This document shows, piece after piece, positions 1 to 11,775 of a stretch of 64,000 nucleotides of DNA. The notes beneath the pieces are model-generated. The model saw only the letters and a program-made list of their open reading frames with translations. It searched no databases and had not been told where the DNA came from. Made by a program: the position numbers and the translations under genes. Position 1 is the stretch's first letter, and each line of letters starts with the position of its first letter. This stretch comes from Massospora cicadina (lineage: Eukaryota > Entomophthoromycota > Entomophthoromycetes > Entomophthorales > Entomophthoraceae), in NCBI GenBank assembly GCA_022478985.1, contig JAKSZP010005578.1, positions 1-64,000 of the forward strand. The letters run 5' to 3'.

Positions 1-370
1 GACAAAAACATATTTTGAGCTGCTCCTAAAATAATTTCTGTATGTTGATATGTTTAACCAGCATGATAGAACTTGCACATGGACCATCCAAATGGGAGTA
101 CCTAGTGCTATTGAGAAAGGCCTGTCAACATCCCAATTAAGGGTATGTCATTTATTTAAATCGATGCCAAAATCTCCCAGAATTCGTATTTTGTCAGCAG
201 TATGACAAAACTCATTTTGAGATGATCCTAGGACAATTTTGCACACTTGTTGTTGCAATTTTCATCCCTGAATTTTTCCATATATGAGAGTATTTTGCTA
301 CCAATAAACCTAGCGATAGGTTTCAGTCATATCAGTTCAAGGGCCAAGCTGAGTTGGAAAATAATCTGTT
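1..370. repeat. AT-rich flank with a degenerate direct repeat
   Basis: No gene is visible. Positions 1-47 and 204-250 resemble each other (both begin GACAAAA, then a block like ATTTTGAG followed by TCCTA), giving an imperfect direct repeat about 200 bp apart. It may be part of an old LTR or satellite-like unit; I could not tie it to another element in the window. Confidence 0.3.
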
Positions 371-387
371 GAGATTACATGCTCAAA

Positions 388-435
388 GATTGGTGTAACC
401 CCCTTTAGGTTGGGACCACCTAGTGCTAAAAAAAA
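388..435 (+). mobile_element. 48-bp LINE tail stub (LINE-B type 3' end)
   Basis: This is the extreme 3' end of a LINE-B-type element: a C/T-rich block, then GGTTGGGACCACC, TAGTGCT and eight A's. It is flanked by a 17-bp direct repeat GAGATTRCATGCTCAAA (371-387 and 436-452, one mismatch). I read it as an almost completely 5'-truncated retrotransposition event that left only the tail and its TSD. Confidence 0.6.
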
Positions 436-542
436 GAGATTGCATGCTCAAAAAAGCTTTTTCTTACCAATTACTATCACTTTTAGTAATATGATTCGAT
501 TAAAACAGCATAATTTGATAATCAACACCAGGCGAGATAAGT

Positions 543-1961
543 ATGAATAATAAGGTAAAGAGCTGGGTGAACTTGGTAAAGGGCAGCGGACCTGGACCTG
601 CACTGCTCAAAGGTACCAAGCGCACAGGTACAACCAAAAATTTCAGCAAAAATAAAAAACCTGAGGCGGTGCCTCCCATGGGTTTTGTCAATTTTTTGGC
701 AAAATACTGTGGCTATTCGGAAATATCCCAATTGCAACTACTGTCATCAGTGGAATATGGGATATGAGTTTTCCTGGGTGTAGAAACACCAACAATGTGG
801 GAAAGTTTGGCAAAGCCCAACAAAAAATTTTCCCAAACGTGGTGTAATTAACAACCCATACCATCCTCAGAGGTTGAGTAAATCTTGAGTTCAAAACTGC
901 AGAAGAAGCGAACAAAGCAGCAAAGGTCAGAGTGGTACTCGACCTTCCTGACAGACAGCAATTGGTACCAACTAAACGCACCCATTGGACTGAATCTAAG
1001 GTCATTTTCATAATTTTTGACTATCTTCTGACCACACTGGCGCGCACAGTAGTTGAAAGACATCTCTAAGAAGGCTTGGAAGCCTACAGAGAAATTAAAA
1101 AATTTGAAATGCAATGGTTCCAGCTGATGCAGACCCTTAGCATGGGGAAGGCAGTAGCAATAAATTCACCAAACCAGGATGTAGTAGAGAATATTACAAA
1201 AACCCCCACATCGCATCCTTCACAATTGATGGGGAAAAATCCCAGCTGTTCCGCACAACAGTGGAAAGTGCACCTCCCATTTGCAACCACTGCCAGGCCT
1301 TTAGGCACAAGATTCATGCTTGTTCCATAAAAGAAGGCCTAAGAGAAATGGAATTCTGTGAAGAGGAAATGGGCGAATACAACTCAGAATATGCCAAAAT
1401 CACAGATACCACACAAGACTTCAACTGGGGAGAACACGGGCAATACAAAATTATTGACCCTATTTCCCCAAAAGAATGAAAAATGGCCAAACAAGCTCGC
1501 AAGCTGGCCGCAGCCAAGACAAAGGCCTCAGCGGAATCAATCATATTTCCAAGAGAAGTCCAAGAAGACATGGAGGAATTTGAGTCCATGAACCAATCAG
1601 ATCCTGCGGAAAACCATACACCCAATCTGATCAGTTTGAATTCAGTGGAGCCCTTTCAGAAATGAATGCAGCAAAATTGGGGTTCAGTGCACCCCCAGAA
1701 ATTGTGGAATTTAATCCAATTGGGAAGGAAAATCAACAATGGAATGTGCAAGAAAATAATGTGGCTAATAAAAACCCACAAGTGCACCACAATAACATAT
1801 TAATACCAAGCAAAGCCAAGAGAGGAGTGAAAACTGTGGTGATGAAAGGGGCAGAATACACCCCAACTCCTACTCATGGTTATGCTCTCCGCAGCAGAGG
1901 TGCAGTGGAGAGCAATGTGAGTAAGGGAGTAGGACTGGGAGGCCCTACTAACCGCTCCTGA
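543..1961 (+). pseudogene. LINE-A ORF1 (gag-like, zinc knuckle), frameshifted
   Basis: ORF1 of LINE-A, expected to bind element RNA. The start (MNNKVKSWVNLVKGSG) aligns with LINE-C ORF1. A middle segment around 1100-1260 (KFEMQWFQLMQTLSMGKAVA) matches LINE-C, and a knuckle CNHCQAFRHKIHAC (CX2CX4HX4C) lies near 1280-1325. A lysine/alanine-rich stretch follows, and the frame ends at the TGA of 1959-1961 after a segment like the LINE-C ORF1 end. At least three frame changes and one stop (near 1477) break it, so no product is expected. Confidence 0.75.
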
Positions 1962-1973
1962 GGTGCATCGGGT

Positions 1974-4900
1974 GTCTCAGTAGAGATAGGGATGCTGAAC
2001 ATAGCGGGACTCAAGGCCTTAACGTCCTTGGACAAGAAGTTGAGTCTCCTGCAAAACCCACCTGTAGATATCCTGGCGGTGCAGGAAACCCACTGTCCAC
2101 AGGGAGAGGAGGAGGCCTGGGAAAAAATGTTCCTCCCAACAATATCGTTTTGGCTTTCCACTGTGGGTTGATAATACATGCAAACCAAAACTTTAAATTT
2201 ATTAACAAAAATTCGTTCCTGAATGGCCGCATACTCACTGTAACCTTCTCATGGCACACCAAAGTGCACACAATAGCCAGTGTGTACACCCCAAACAGTG
2301 CACATGACCAAAGAGATTTTCTCACAGCCCTAACACAACTAAATCTACCAGAAAAATACTTTCATAATGGGAGACATGAACTGCTGGATTAAACCAGAGA
2401 TGGACCAATGGCCATACACAATGGAGATACCACAAGGGCAAGTGGAACTTAAAGTACTAAAGGCCACCCTGGGACTATATGATCCACTGCCAAAAAGGCA
2501 ACCCCTGCTAAAAAACATGACACGCCCACATGTACATAATGGTACACTTGTCTCTATGTTGAGGATAGACCTAATACTTGCACCAATAATTTTCTGTCAC
2601 CAAGTTCAAAAGTTTATAACTGCAAAAATCAAATTCTCTGACCATTGGCTTGTTTTGGTGTCTTACAAACTGGCGGAACCAAGTACTCAAGCACCCAGAT
2701 GGTGCAGAATATTCCCAGAAAGTTTAGCTGACTCAGAATTTCAATCCTGGATGGATGAAATATCCTCAACCCAGGATTTTCAAACACCCTTTTGCTCGTA
2801 CCCACTAACCACCTGGGAAAACTTCAAAAATCAACAACCCAATAAGATAAACATACATCATCTAGAAGACACAGGGGCAGTTTCAGCCATTATCAAGCAT
2901 ACATTGGCTGAAATTGACGATCTAGAAAACAACGTACCAAGAATGGGATACAACCATGGATGGGGTCACAAATGGGCAGAGGTTTCTGCTTGGATAAACA
3001 CCCTGATCTGTGAACACCAACACCGAGTTGGAGTCCAACATAAAGGCAAAAACATAAGAGATGGAGAAACTTTCTCGAGCTACTTTTTCCGCTGATTCCA
3101 TGCCAGGAAAAATATGATAGCTTGTACACAGGTCCATCGACTAGACAAATCTATAGCAGAAACACCCAAAGAAGTCATGACCAATATGCACAGGTTTTAT
3201 ATGAAATTGTATAAATCTGAGCCGGTCAAACAAGAAAAAAATTGAAAAATTCCTTAGAAGCGCACACATTGACACTGCAGTTCAAAATAATAATTTAATT
3301 AACCTAATATCACATGAGGAATTATGGGAAGTAGTATGCGGTGCACCAAGAGGGAAATGCCCTGGACCTAATGGGATTCCCTATGAATTTTATATAAAAT
3401 ATCTTACTAACATCTCTAACATTATTCTAGCTTCAATGTACAAGTGTATTATGGAAACATGCCTCCTAACAGGAGGCAAAGAAGCCTACACGGTCACTTT
3501 ATTCAAGAAAGGAGACAGATTAGACCTATCCAACTGGCGCCCAATTTCCCTAACCAACACAGATACAAAAATTTTCACAAAAATTATGGCTAAACGACTA
3601 GGAGAAATTGCAACTGATGCGATATCCCCATCACAATATGGATTTGTCCCAAGAAGATCCATATGGGATAACATCCACACAGTTGCAAATGTCTGCCAGT
3701 CCAAAACCTCTGGAGCATTTGTCTTTTTAGACCAACAAAAGGCATACGACAGGGTGAACTGGACCTATCTTAGGGCCTGCCTTCAAAAATTCAAGCTTCC
3801 AAATAGATTTATAAACTGGGTAATGTTGTTTACAGAGTCTGCAATCATGGCTGTGTGGGGAGCAGGCTTCTTAACCAACCCAGTTATCCCACAGAGAGGA
3901 CTAAAACAAGGAGACCCCTTAAGCCCTCTACTCTACAACTTTAGCCTAGACCCCCTAATCTGAAATACAAACACACTGCTCAAAGGAATCAATGTCAAGG
4001 GCCAACCACCAGTCAAAATGATGGCCTTTGCTGATGATTGTGTAGTGGGCATATCCAACAATTGGGACGCTTGCAGAATTGAGAAGATAATACAAGAATA
4101 TTAAGCCATAAGTAACGCATCACTTAACACTGAGAAAACGGAAATTATACTCCTGAGGAAATATCAGACCCAGTGGATGACATCTACACAGGGCCAACAA
4201 GCTAGTACAACATCAAGACTCCTGACCAGACATAGGAGGCGAAAATTAGCAATGACCTCACTGAAACTTCCATTCATCACCAAGCCAACAGCTGGCCCTG
4301 TTCGTCACTTGGGAGTATGGTTGGAAGCAGGAGGTTACGTTAACTCCATGATGGAAAAACAACTTCTAGACAAAATAACAAAACTCATTGCAACCTTACA
4401 TGGACACCAAACAGGTCTAACAGGAAGGGTCACGGTAGCCAACTCTATGATTCTATCAATCATATGGTTCACGGCCCATGCAATCACTTTCTCACCATCT
4501 TTCTTCAACACAGTCCACGCCCTATTACGAGGATGGCTATGGTCCAACCACAACCCCCCTGTACGCCTCGAAGCCCTATTTGGACCTAGAAGGAATGGAG
4601 GCATGGGGCTTACTAATTACGCAGAGCAAGCAACCCATATACTGGGATCCTGGATAGCTCAGGTGACTAGCCCAGATCTTCCAGATACACACTGGGCCAG
4701 AACAGCAAGATATAATTTCACACGTGCACTACAATTAAGAAACCCAGATCACCCAAACACATTAATCAAGTATCTGGCATCCCATCCTACAACTGCAGGA
4801 CCACATGGCACTCCTGCACATTTCAAACGGTTACTCCTAGCCATGAGAAGAGCAACATGGCGGATTCACATAAATGAACAAACCAGTCACCGAGGACGCC

Positions 4901-5564
4901 CAAGGCTAACTCACAGACAGGAGATTAATGATCAAATAGTCACAGACAATATAATAAGCAAAAGCCCTAATACCATAGCCAGGATAGATTACCTGGACCA
5001 TATGGACATACCCTACAACCTGGAGACCCAAAGAAGAGTATGGAGATACACACATCACCCTCTACTCCAACCCAGGATAAGAGCACATGTATGGAGGTGC
5101 ATTAGAGTATACCAAACAGCTGAACGGTCAAACGCCAATCACACCTCATGTACAATATGTGGTCAGTATGGAAGCCTAGCCCACCGTTTATAAAAATTCC
5201 CAACATCAGAGGCGGTATGGAAAGAGGTCATGCGTCTTTTTCGCCAAGAAAACGGACATCCTTCAGCTTAGCAAGGAACATTTTCGCTATAAACATGGAC
5301 TCTCATATCCACCCATCTCTCAGGGCGCTAATAGTAGCAATAGCACTATGGACGATACATACAATGGTACTGGAATCGTTCACAGGAGCAGTGCCAACAA
5401 TTCAAGAAGCCATCCATCGCTTCCACAGCCATATATTGGAACATTTCCAAGCATGGCTGTTTGGACATATGACCCCCCATAACAGAAGAACAATCAACAC
5501 ATGGTTCCCCATATGGTTCCTAAAAGTTGATCCTTTCCTTCACACATGCTGCATCCAAGAATAA
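1974..5564 (+). pseudogene. LINE-A ORF2 (endonuclease / reverse transcriptase), broken
   Basis: About 1190 codons in several frames. An APE-type endonuclease covers roughly 1985-2680 (LNIAGLK, VQETHC, GDMNCW, RIDLIL, FSDH). The RT spans about 3300-4300: the block NWRPISLTNTDTKIFTKI is at about 3531, FLDQQKAYDRVNW follows, then QGDPLSPLLYNFSLDPL, and the catalytic AFADDC is at 4024-4041. A thumb/connector region follows, then a zinc motif CTICGQYGSLAHRL near 5150. Stops at about 3961 and 4102, and frame changes near 2160, 3090 and 5190, disrupt it. The last segment (about 5270-5564) aligns with the LINE-C and LINE-B C-termini (motif WTIH). RT catalytic residues are still present. Confidence 0.8.
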
Positions 5565-5738
5565 GCCAGCATAACTCCCCTTCCTTACCGTTCTAATTTT
5601 GGTGATCCTGGAGACAAAAGAGGGGCCTTGAACCCTCTGGGGTGTCTTTATTTGTTGAATTTCACTAGTTTTTTCACTAAATTGGAAGTGCTTGTCCCCT
5701 GGTCGACCTTCCCCAAATAAATAGATTGCATGCTCAAA

Positions 5739-6540
5739 TGTGGCCAGAAGATGCCCTAGAGGTATAAATATCAGCGACTGGCCTAATGAATAATTATCAG
5801 ATAATATTGTCTAATAAAGATCTTTTTTATTTAATCTTCATTCCAGTTTTTATCTTAAGTTGCTTTTGAGAGTGTTGGCAAGCTGGGATCTTGAAATCCA
5901 CAGCTTGTAACTTTGCTTGCCTCAGTTGAAGTTCCCAATTACAGAGGGAAAATCAAACCCAAAATTGGCCAAAAGTATTGGGCCTATCTGAATATGCCTA
6001 GTGAGTTCCAAACGGTCAGATATACTATAAGCCACTGGCAAAATTGAGGATTATTTGGTTGAACTTCAGCCTGATTAAGCGTGCAGGAATCAATTAATCA
6101 AGCGAGAAATCTCAGATTTTCACAGCTTCCCTGCCCTCCTTATTATGGGGATTGGAGCAGTGAATGCTCGCCACTGAGTAACATCAACTCAATTTTTGAG
6201 ACAAAATTGCCAGTTTATTAAATGAATAAAGCAGCTGGACAAGCTTTTGCTACCAAAATGGCCCTTTAAGCCGCCCATGAGCGAATTGATTTAGTTATTA
6301 GAGATGTAAATGATCGCAGAGTCAAACAGATGCCCTTTATATTCAAAAATATTTTTAGAATACCATTTCCTCTTTTGCTGATAGGGCGCCTTTAGTATAA
6401 TCTCATGTTGTTCAGCCTCCAACCCCTCCAAGTACACATTAAACCCTCCTTCATGGACAAGTATGTCTTAGTAGAAGGGAGCGCCTTCTCCTTCTTATAC
6501 TTCTATAAAAGTACAATGGAGAAGCTACTAATTACCAATG
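5739..6540 (+). other. Probable 5' LTR/leader region of gypsy Gy-A
   Basis: This segment follows the LINE-A insertion and precedes Gy-A gag. It holds a TATA-like GGTATAAATA at about 5760-5770 and an AATAAAGAT-like signal at about 5814, as expected for an LTR promoter and R region. I could not align it convincingly with the 3' LTR starting at 11776, so neither an LTR boundary nor a primer-binding site is claimed. Confidence 0.35.
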
Positions 6541-6550
6541 GCTCAAACAC

Positions 6551-7399
6551 TTGACCAAATGCCTTAGCTGCATAGAACAGTTTATAATGGTACCCCATTT
6601 GAGGACCTATCGCACCTGGAATGAAGCCAAGGCTGCTCTGCTTTGGGAGTTCAGTAGTGACTTAACACTAGCCAACCAGAAACAGATGTACATGGGAATC
6701 ACCTTAACTGAAAGAGAATCTATTTATGAATTTTTCCAAAGCTTTTACTTTGAGGCCCAGACTTTGGTTGCAGGAAATCATCTCACGATGGATGATGCTA
6801 TCATTTCCTCCTTATCATAATTTAAAGCCATGCCCAACATTCAACTCTACCTTAAAGTGGTAAAGCCCAGCCTTAGTCCCTCCTGCGTATCAAAGAAGCC
6901 ATTATGGGGATCCTGCCAATCTGCTAAAACCTACTGGGCTATATGTCCTAACAATAAACCTTAGCCTAAAGTTTTAGTGGTAACGCCACCTGACTCACCC
7001 GCACCTGTTTTATTGCAAGTTTTTGTAAGCGGACCAACCACAACACAAAATACTGCCGTTATTTTCTTCAATATAAGGCATCAAAATATCAGTCAGCTTA
7101 AGAAAGAGGCTCCCTGTACTGACGAAACTCAAGTGCCTCAACCTTCTAGCTCTATGCCTAGTACTTTGGGCTACTTGGTATCAGCTTCTCCTGCTGAAAT
7201 CAACATACCTCTTACTATTCAAGTCAATAAAGATCTTGGGCTTTTTATACTTATATTGGTCAATTACTCAATCAAATTCTTACAGTCAGCTCCTCTAGTG
7301 AGAGTCAAACATCAACCAACAAAACTTTTAAACAAATTGAAAACCCCTGAGCCTGGAAAGGCAAGGATCATCCGCTCGCTTGCTACAAGTTTATCTTGA
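6551..7399 (+). pseudogene. Gy-A gag remnant with zinc knuckle
   Basis: Positions 6551-6823 encode a capsid-like piece (TYRTWNEAKAALLWEF, then ERESIYEFFQSFYFEAQTLV) similar to gag of the Gy-D and Gy-E elements. After a frame break, a nucleocapsid knuckle CKFCKRTNHNTKYC is readable near 7014-7056 if one extra T in a T-run is allowed for. The remainder to 7399 is open but featureless, as expected for the gag-protease linker. Capsid and nucleic-acid binding were its original roles. Confidence 0.55.
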
Positions 7400-7463
7400 T
7401 TGTATATTAGCCATTAATTCCTAATTACAGATATTTGGTGGTACAAGTGAATATAGTCATTCA

Positions 7464-8286
7464 GGTGAGCTAGTTAGGGTAAGTTGGGACTTTCTCATGG
7501 CGCAACTGGGGAAAGCCTGTGCAAACATGGGTGAGTAGCTAAAACCAGAACCCAAAAGAGGCACGTTGGTCGGGTCCTTTAGTGGCCTAAAAGAAATGTG
7601 GGATGGTAGTGATGACTGTGCAGACCTTTTCTTGCGAGCGTCTGCCACTCCCTGAGGGAAGAATATGGGCAGGAAGGGGGTACAAGTCAGGCATGGCGCC
7701 TGTTAAACGGCCTCCCCACAAGCCGGGGTTGTGCAGGTGCGGACCCCAGGACAAGGAAGGGATTATCCTGGTTGGCTGCGCTTTGGTGCACCTGCCTACA
7801 ATAAATGCCGCGGTTTTCTGAGTTGTCCTGAAGCTCAGCTAACTAACAGTTTGGTTGGCATGAGCCAGATGGTAGCAAAACGGATTATGCAAGGAAGTGA
7901 TAGCAGATCTGAAAGGACTCCAAGGCTTCTTAGACAAAAAGGGGCCAGAGAGCATAACTTCGCCCAAAAGCAAAAGACAAAGGGGAGGGCTTTGGATTCT
8001 CCCCCTTCAGGGGCCCTATACCTGGGGTTATTGGGTCTTGTCCCCTGCAAGTATGAGAGGTATATCGCCTATCCTGGCTGGTGCAGACAAGCCGCCCAGT
8101 ACTTAAAAAGCCGGGCATATATCAGTTTAGGGGGTAGAGCGAGCTATTCCCAATCGTGGTCAGGCCCACATTTTTAAGTGGTGCTTAGATTTGCGCAGCC
8201 CTAGTGTGGTGAGGGGCAGTACCCCAGGTCTTCACCCGCAATAGTTGCCTGCACTAGGAGCCCCTCAGGGCTTTTAAAACTCAAGG
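7464..8286. mobile_element. GC-rich insertion of unknown class in Gy-A
   Basis: An 823-bp GC-rich segment sits inside AT-rich Gy-A between gag and protease. It is bounded by a 10-bp direct repeat TAGTCATTCA (7454-7463 and 8287-8296), a candidate TSD; the right copy lies within the protease leader frame. Several frames on both strands are open (for example 7731-8177 on the plus strand), which high GC alone can produce. I see no terminal inverted repeat, tRNA-like promoter, RT or transposase motif and cannot assign a class. Confidence 0.45.
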
Positions 8287-8296
8287 TAGTCATTCA

Positions 8297-8420
8297 CAAA
8301 GGTAAAGTCTTGGCTATAATTGATACCAGATACTTGATTAACTTTATATCCTCCCAATTTATACAGAAAATCAAAATGGCTCCTGACTTGATTCATGAAG
8401 CTGAATATGGGACATCAGTA
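8297..8420 (+). pseudogene. Gy-A aspartic protease remnant
   Basis: A short reading frame gives KGKVLAIIDTRYLINFISSQ, matching the retropepsin signature in which hydrophobic residues precede D-S/T-G and a later NFIS. The active-site triplet reads D-T-R, so the catalytic Gly is lost. It follows the GC-rich insertion and precedes the RT. It originally matured the polyprotein and is not functional here. Confidence 0.55.
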
Positions 8421-9324
8421 TTCAGTCTAAAAGGCGATCTGAGCATACTCTGCCTTGACTCTCTTTTTTAGCACTTGGTGGTTTCAATACTCTGCCTTAC
8501 CTCTTCAATTTGGAAAGCTCTTTATTACTACCCCCACTATTGCCTTAGAAAACAATATCTATGAATTGCTTATTGGAGTCCACTTAATGCAGGAGTTCAA
8601 TTGTATAATCAATCACTAAGGAAAATGCCTTTTACTCTTAAAATATTGGATACCAGAAAATATTTGATCTCCTGACCAAAAATAAGGGGGCCCTAAAAAT
8701 GTACCTGCCTCTTCAAATATCCATACTATATCTGTAAAGTAGAGTATCAATTTTGGGTAAAACTAAGTTACCCCCTGAGGCAGTGGATTCTGATCACGGG
8801 ATACCTCTTTATGCCCCCATTCCTTTAGTATAACACCTGGTTCTCAAGTTAATGTGGATTCTGTAATTAAGGTTCACATTCCCTCTAACTAAGTTTTGGA
8901 GCTATATGGACACCCTAATCCCTCTATCAAAGATGCGCTGACCCACCCTGGAATTTTAGACCCCACATATGGGAAATTTATATTTTTTATATTGGGAAAT
9001 TTAACTAATCAGAATCTTCAAGTTCCATGGCACTTCATCACCTAATTAAAACTCTGTTCTATTGAGAATATCACCGATGTAATAAGTTTTGATTCTCTAT
9101 AAGCCTAGAGGTTTGACCCCTAACAACCATCACTCTGGTCAAAGTAAGACTGGGGACATTATCACTCCCAACGAACGCCAGAATGTAGAATCCCTCCTTG
9201 AGTTGATAACAATGTCTTTTTCGTCAGGATCAGGTGATTATAAGAGATGTCTAAAGTAATTCACCAAGTAGAAACTGAAAGTCATCGTCCATTTAAACCT
9301 TGAGCCTACCAAAAATCCAAGGTT

Positions 9325-9800
9325 GAGGAGGCTCAAGTAGCTCTGGAATTAAAACAATTACTAGAAGCTGGGCTACTTATACTATCTAAAAGCCCTTAGG
9401 CCTCTCCGCTTTTGTTAATTTGTAAAAAGGAAGGCAAACATTGAGTTTTTATAGACTATTACCAACTAAATTCAATTACAAAAAATGATAGGTATCCCCT
9501 ACCTTGTATAGATGAGTCCTTACATCTAATTTCTGGATCACAGTAACATTTAGCAATGGATCTCGCCAGTGGTTATTAGCAGATTGACTTATCCCCTGAA
9601 AATCTCAAAACCTGCGCTTTTATCTCTAGTGAAGGGTCATTCAAGCATACTCAGATGCTTCAGAGGCTATGTAACGTCCCTGCCACCTTCCAAAGAGCGA
9701 TGTATGGATTAATATAGGATTTAAAACGATCTTGTGTCTTAATCTATCTTGACAATATAATTGTTTTCTTACAAACTTTTACTGCTCACTTAGTACACCT
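9325..9800 (+). pseudogene. Gy-A reverse transcriptase remnant
   Basis: Translation across several stops gives a gypsy RT: an ASPLLLICKKEG-like block, then FIDYYQLNSITKNDRYPLPC, MDLASGY-QIDLSPEN, CNVPATFQRAM and, at the catalytic site, LIYLDNIIVF. The usual YxDD has become YLDN, removing one catalytic Asp. Codon order and spacing fit Ty3/gypsy RT. RNase H (LFTDASNIAIGSI, about 10172) and integrase follow. Confidence 0.65.
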
Positions 9801-10699
9801 AAGGGAGGTTTTCCAGCAATTATGACAATCTTTTCTAAGTTTAAAACATCTAATTGTTTCTTCTTCTAAAGTAAGTTGGATTTCTTTGGACAAGGTAAGT
9901 AAGGCATAAATATCCACAATAGGCGACAAAGTTATGGCCATTTCCAAGTTGTCCCCATTTAAGTCACTTTGTAATGTAGAAGTCTTTCTAGGGATGGTTG
10001 AATATTATTTCAATGTATTCCACAATTTGCTTATACATCCAACCCCTTAGTTTATTTGTTGTAAAAAGGAATTTATTTCCAGTGGAAAGTAAGCAGCAAT
10101 AGTCCTTTGACTATTATGTGCAGCTTACTTCTACTCCCCTTGTACTCATACTTCAAAATTAATAAATTATTTTTACTTTTTACTGATGCTAGCAATATAG
10201 CTATAGGATCTATATAATTCTAGCACAGAAAAAGTCTGGTGGACATCCAATTATATATTATAGGAAAACTCTATCTAAAGCTGAGCTCAACTATTTGTTA
10301 CCAAATGTGAGTGTTTGGTGGTACTACTAGTTATTAAGTATTTCTGACTCTATTTATATGGGGCACACTTTACTATAATTACTGACCATGATTTGTTGCA
10401 ATGGCTCCATCAGATGAGGGATCCTGACAGAAGATTGGCCCAGTGGGTTTAAGACGCTAAAGCTACAGCTTCTTCTTCATTTGTCATCCATGGTCGATAC
10501 ATTGATTTGGATTATTGACTCTGGTTACCCATACTAACTTTAATTAAACTGAGGAAGATTGACTCTACAATTTTCTAAACCAACCTCACTTATGAAAAAA
10601 TGAGTCACTTACAATCCAAAAGGTGTTAGAGGAAATGTATGAAAATGTCTAGAACAAGGATGATACCTTTTTAAAATCCATGTCACAACAGTGGTCACC

Positions 10700-11260
10700 C
10701 TATATTTAATCTACTGCTTACACAGGTTTTGTACTAGAAGGACATCAGCAAGTTGGCCACAGAGGAAATCAGAAAACCTATAATTGGCTCAAGACCAGTG
10801 TTACTGGGAAAAAAATGTCTTCTCTATTCAAAGTGTATTGGAGTCCTGTATGGTATTTAGGGTCATTATGAACCTAATCCACGACCACAACATCCAATGG
10901 TTCCACCCTGTGAACCCTTTCATACTATAAGTATTAATGTTGTGGGCCCACTACCTCGAACATCCAATGGCCATCAATCCTTAATTCTGGCTGTTGATCA
11001 TTTAAAAAAGTGAAACAAGGCCATATTACTACCATCTGCTTTAGCAAAAGCTCTCTCCACATTCCTCTATAATCAAGTTGTACCAAATATGAGTGCCCTA
11101 ACATAATTCACTCTAATAGTGGGTAAAATTGTAATCATCACTGGTGAACAAGTTAACAAAATTAATGGGTTTAATCAAGTGTTTTACATCCCTTACTATC
11201 CTGCAATAATGGAGTGGTAGAATGAGTAAATGCTTCACTAACCTCAACTTTTATAAAATT
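10700..11260 (+). pseudogene. Gy-A integrase remnant
   Basis: The reading GHQQVGHRGNQKTYNWLK resembles the HHCC zinc-binding start of retroviral-type integrases. The core follows with ISINVVGPLPRTSNGHQ and LILAVDHLKK, where the first catalytic Asp has become Asn. A later YYPAIMEW-NE block corresponds to the usual NG-ER motif. Stops are frequent and the gene is inactive. Confidence 0.5.
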
Positions 11261-11775
11261 AGCCTCAACAAACCCTCTACATTGGCCATAATACCTGCCT
11301 AGTGCAATTCTTGCCTATCAAATAAGTTACCATTAGATTATCAAAATGTTCTCCTTCCAAGCCTTACATGAAATTAATCCCCAATTGCCTATAAATTGCA
11401 AATCATGTTAGACTAAGCCTCCCCAAAAGCCTCTGAAGTTAATATGAGAGTTATTCCTAATGAGATTATCTGGCTTCAGGCCTTGGCTTCTATAAATTTG
11501 TCTTCTATCGCCACCAGAGAGATCAATTGGTTTAGAAATAATTGTGCCCCTCTGTATACCTTACAGATAGGTGATTCAGTCCTTTTCTATCATCACTGAA
11601 CTGGTAGACGCAATAAGAACTTAGGTACAAATTGTTGAGGACCCTATAAAGTTATTTATGAATGGTGATTAAACACTCAATTGTGGAGGTCTCACAGGGG
11701 ACTGTGATAACACAAGTACACAGTTGATTTTTGTGACCGTTTATCCACCTATGATAGGATTCTAGAAGGGGGCGT

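Larger units (their letters stand above)
453..5722 (+). mobile_element. LINE-A, full-length L1-like non-LTR retrotransposon (decayed)
   Basis: A 5.27 kb two-ORF LINE. The 16-bp TSD AGATTGCATGCTCAAA occurs at 437-452 and 5723-5738, fixing both ends. ORF1 (543-1961) has a CCHC knuckle; ORF2 has an APE-type endonuclease, RT and a C-terminal zinc motif. There is no RNase H domain, as in L1-like LINEs. The 3' UTR ends in CCCCTGGTCGACC, TTCCCC and AAATAAATA without a long poly(A). Frameshifts and stops occur throughout. It belongs to the same family as LINE-C (near-identical length and domain order, roughly 80% nucleotide identity where I aligned the RT by eye) but is more A-rich. Confidence 0.9.
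6541..11775 (+). mobile_element. Gy-A: decayed Ty3/gypsy internal region
   Basis: Gag-pol of an LTR retrotransposon riddled with stops. Domain order is gag (6551-6823), CCHC knuckle (about 7014-7056), protease (about 8299-8370), RT (about 9325-9800), RNase H (about 10165-10530), integrase (about 10730-11250), then a post-integrase segment (GTNC-GPYKV-like). RT before integrase marks the gypsy order. A polypurine tract (GAAGGGGGCG, about 11766-11774) directly precedes a TGTCAGG LTR start. A GC-rich element (7464-8286) interrupts it between gag and protease. Confidence 0.75.

Noticed and set aside
7731..8177. 148-codon frame as a genuine protein gene
   Set aside because: Other frames on both strands of the same GC-rich segment are also open, and the translation shows no recognisable motif.
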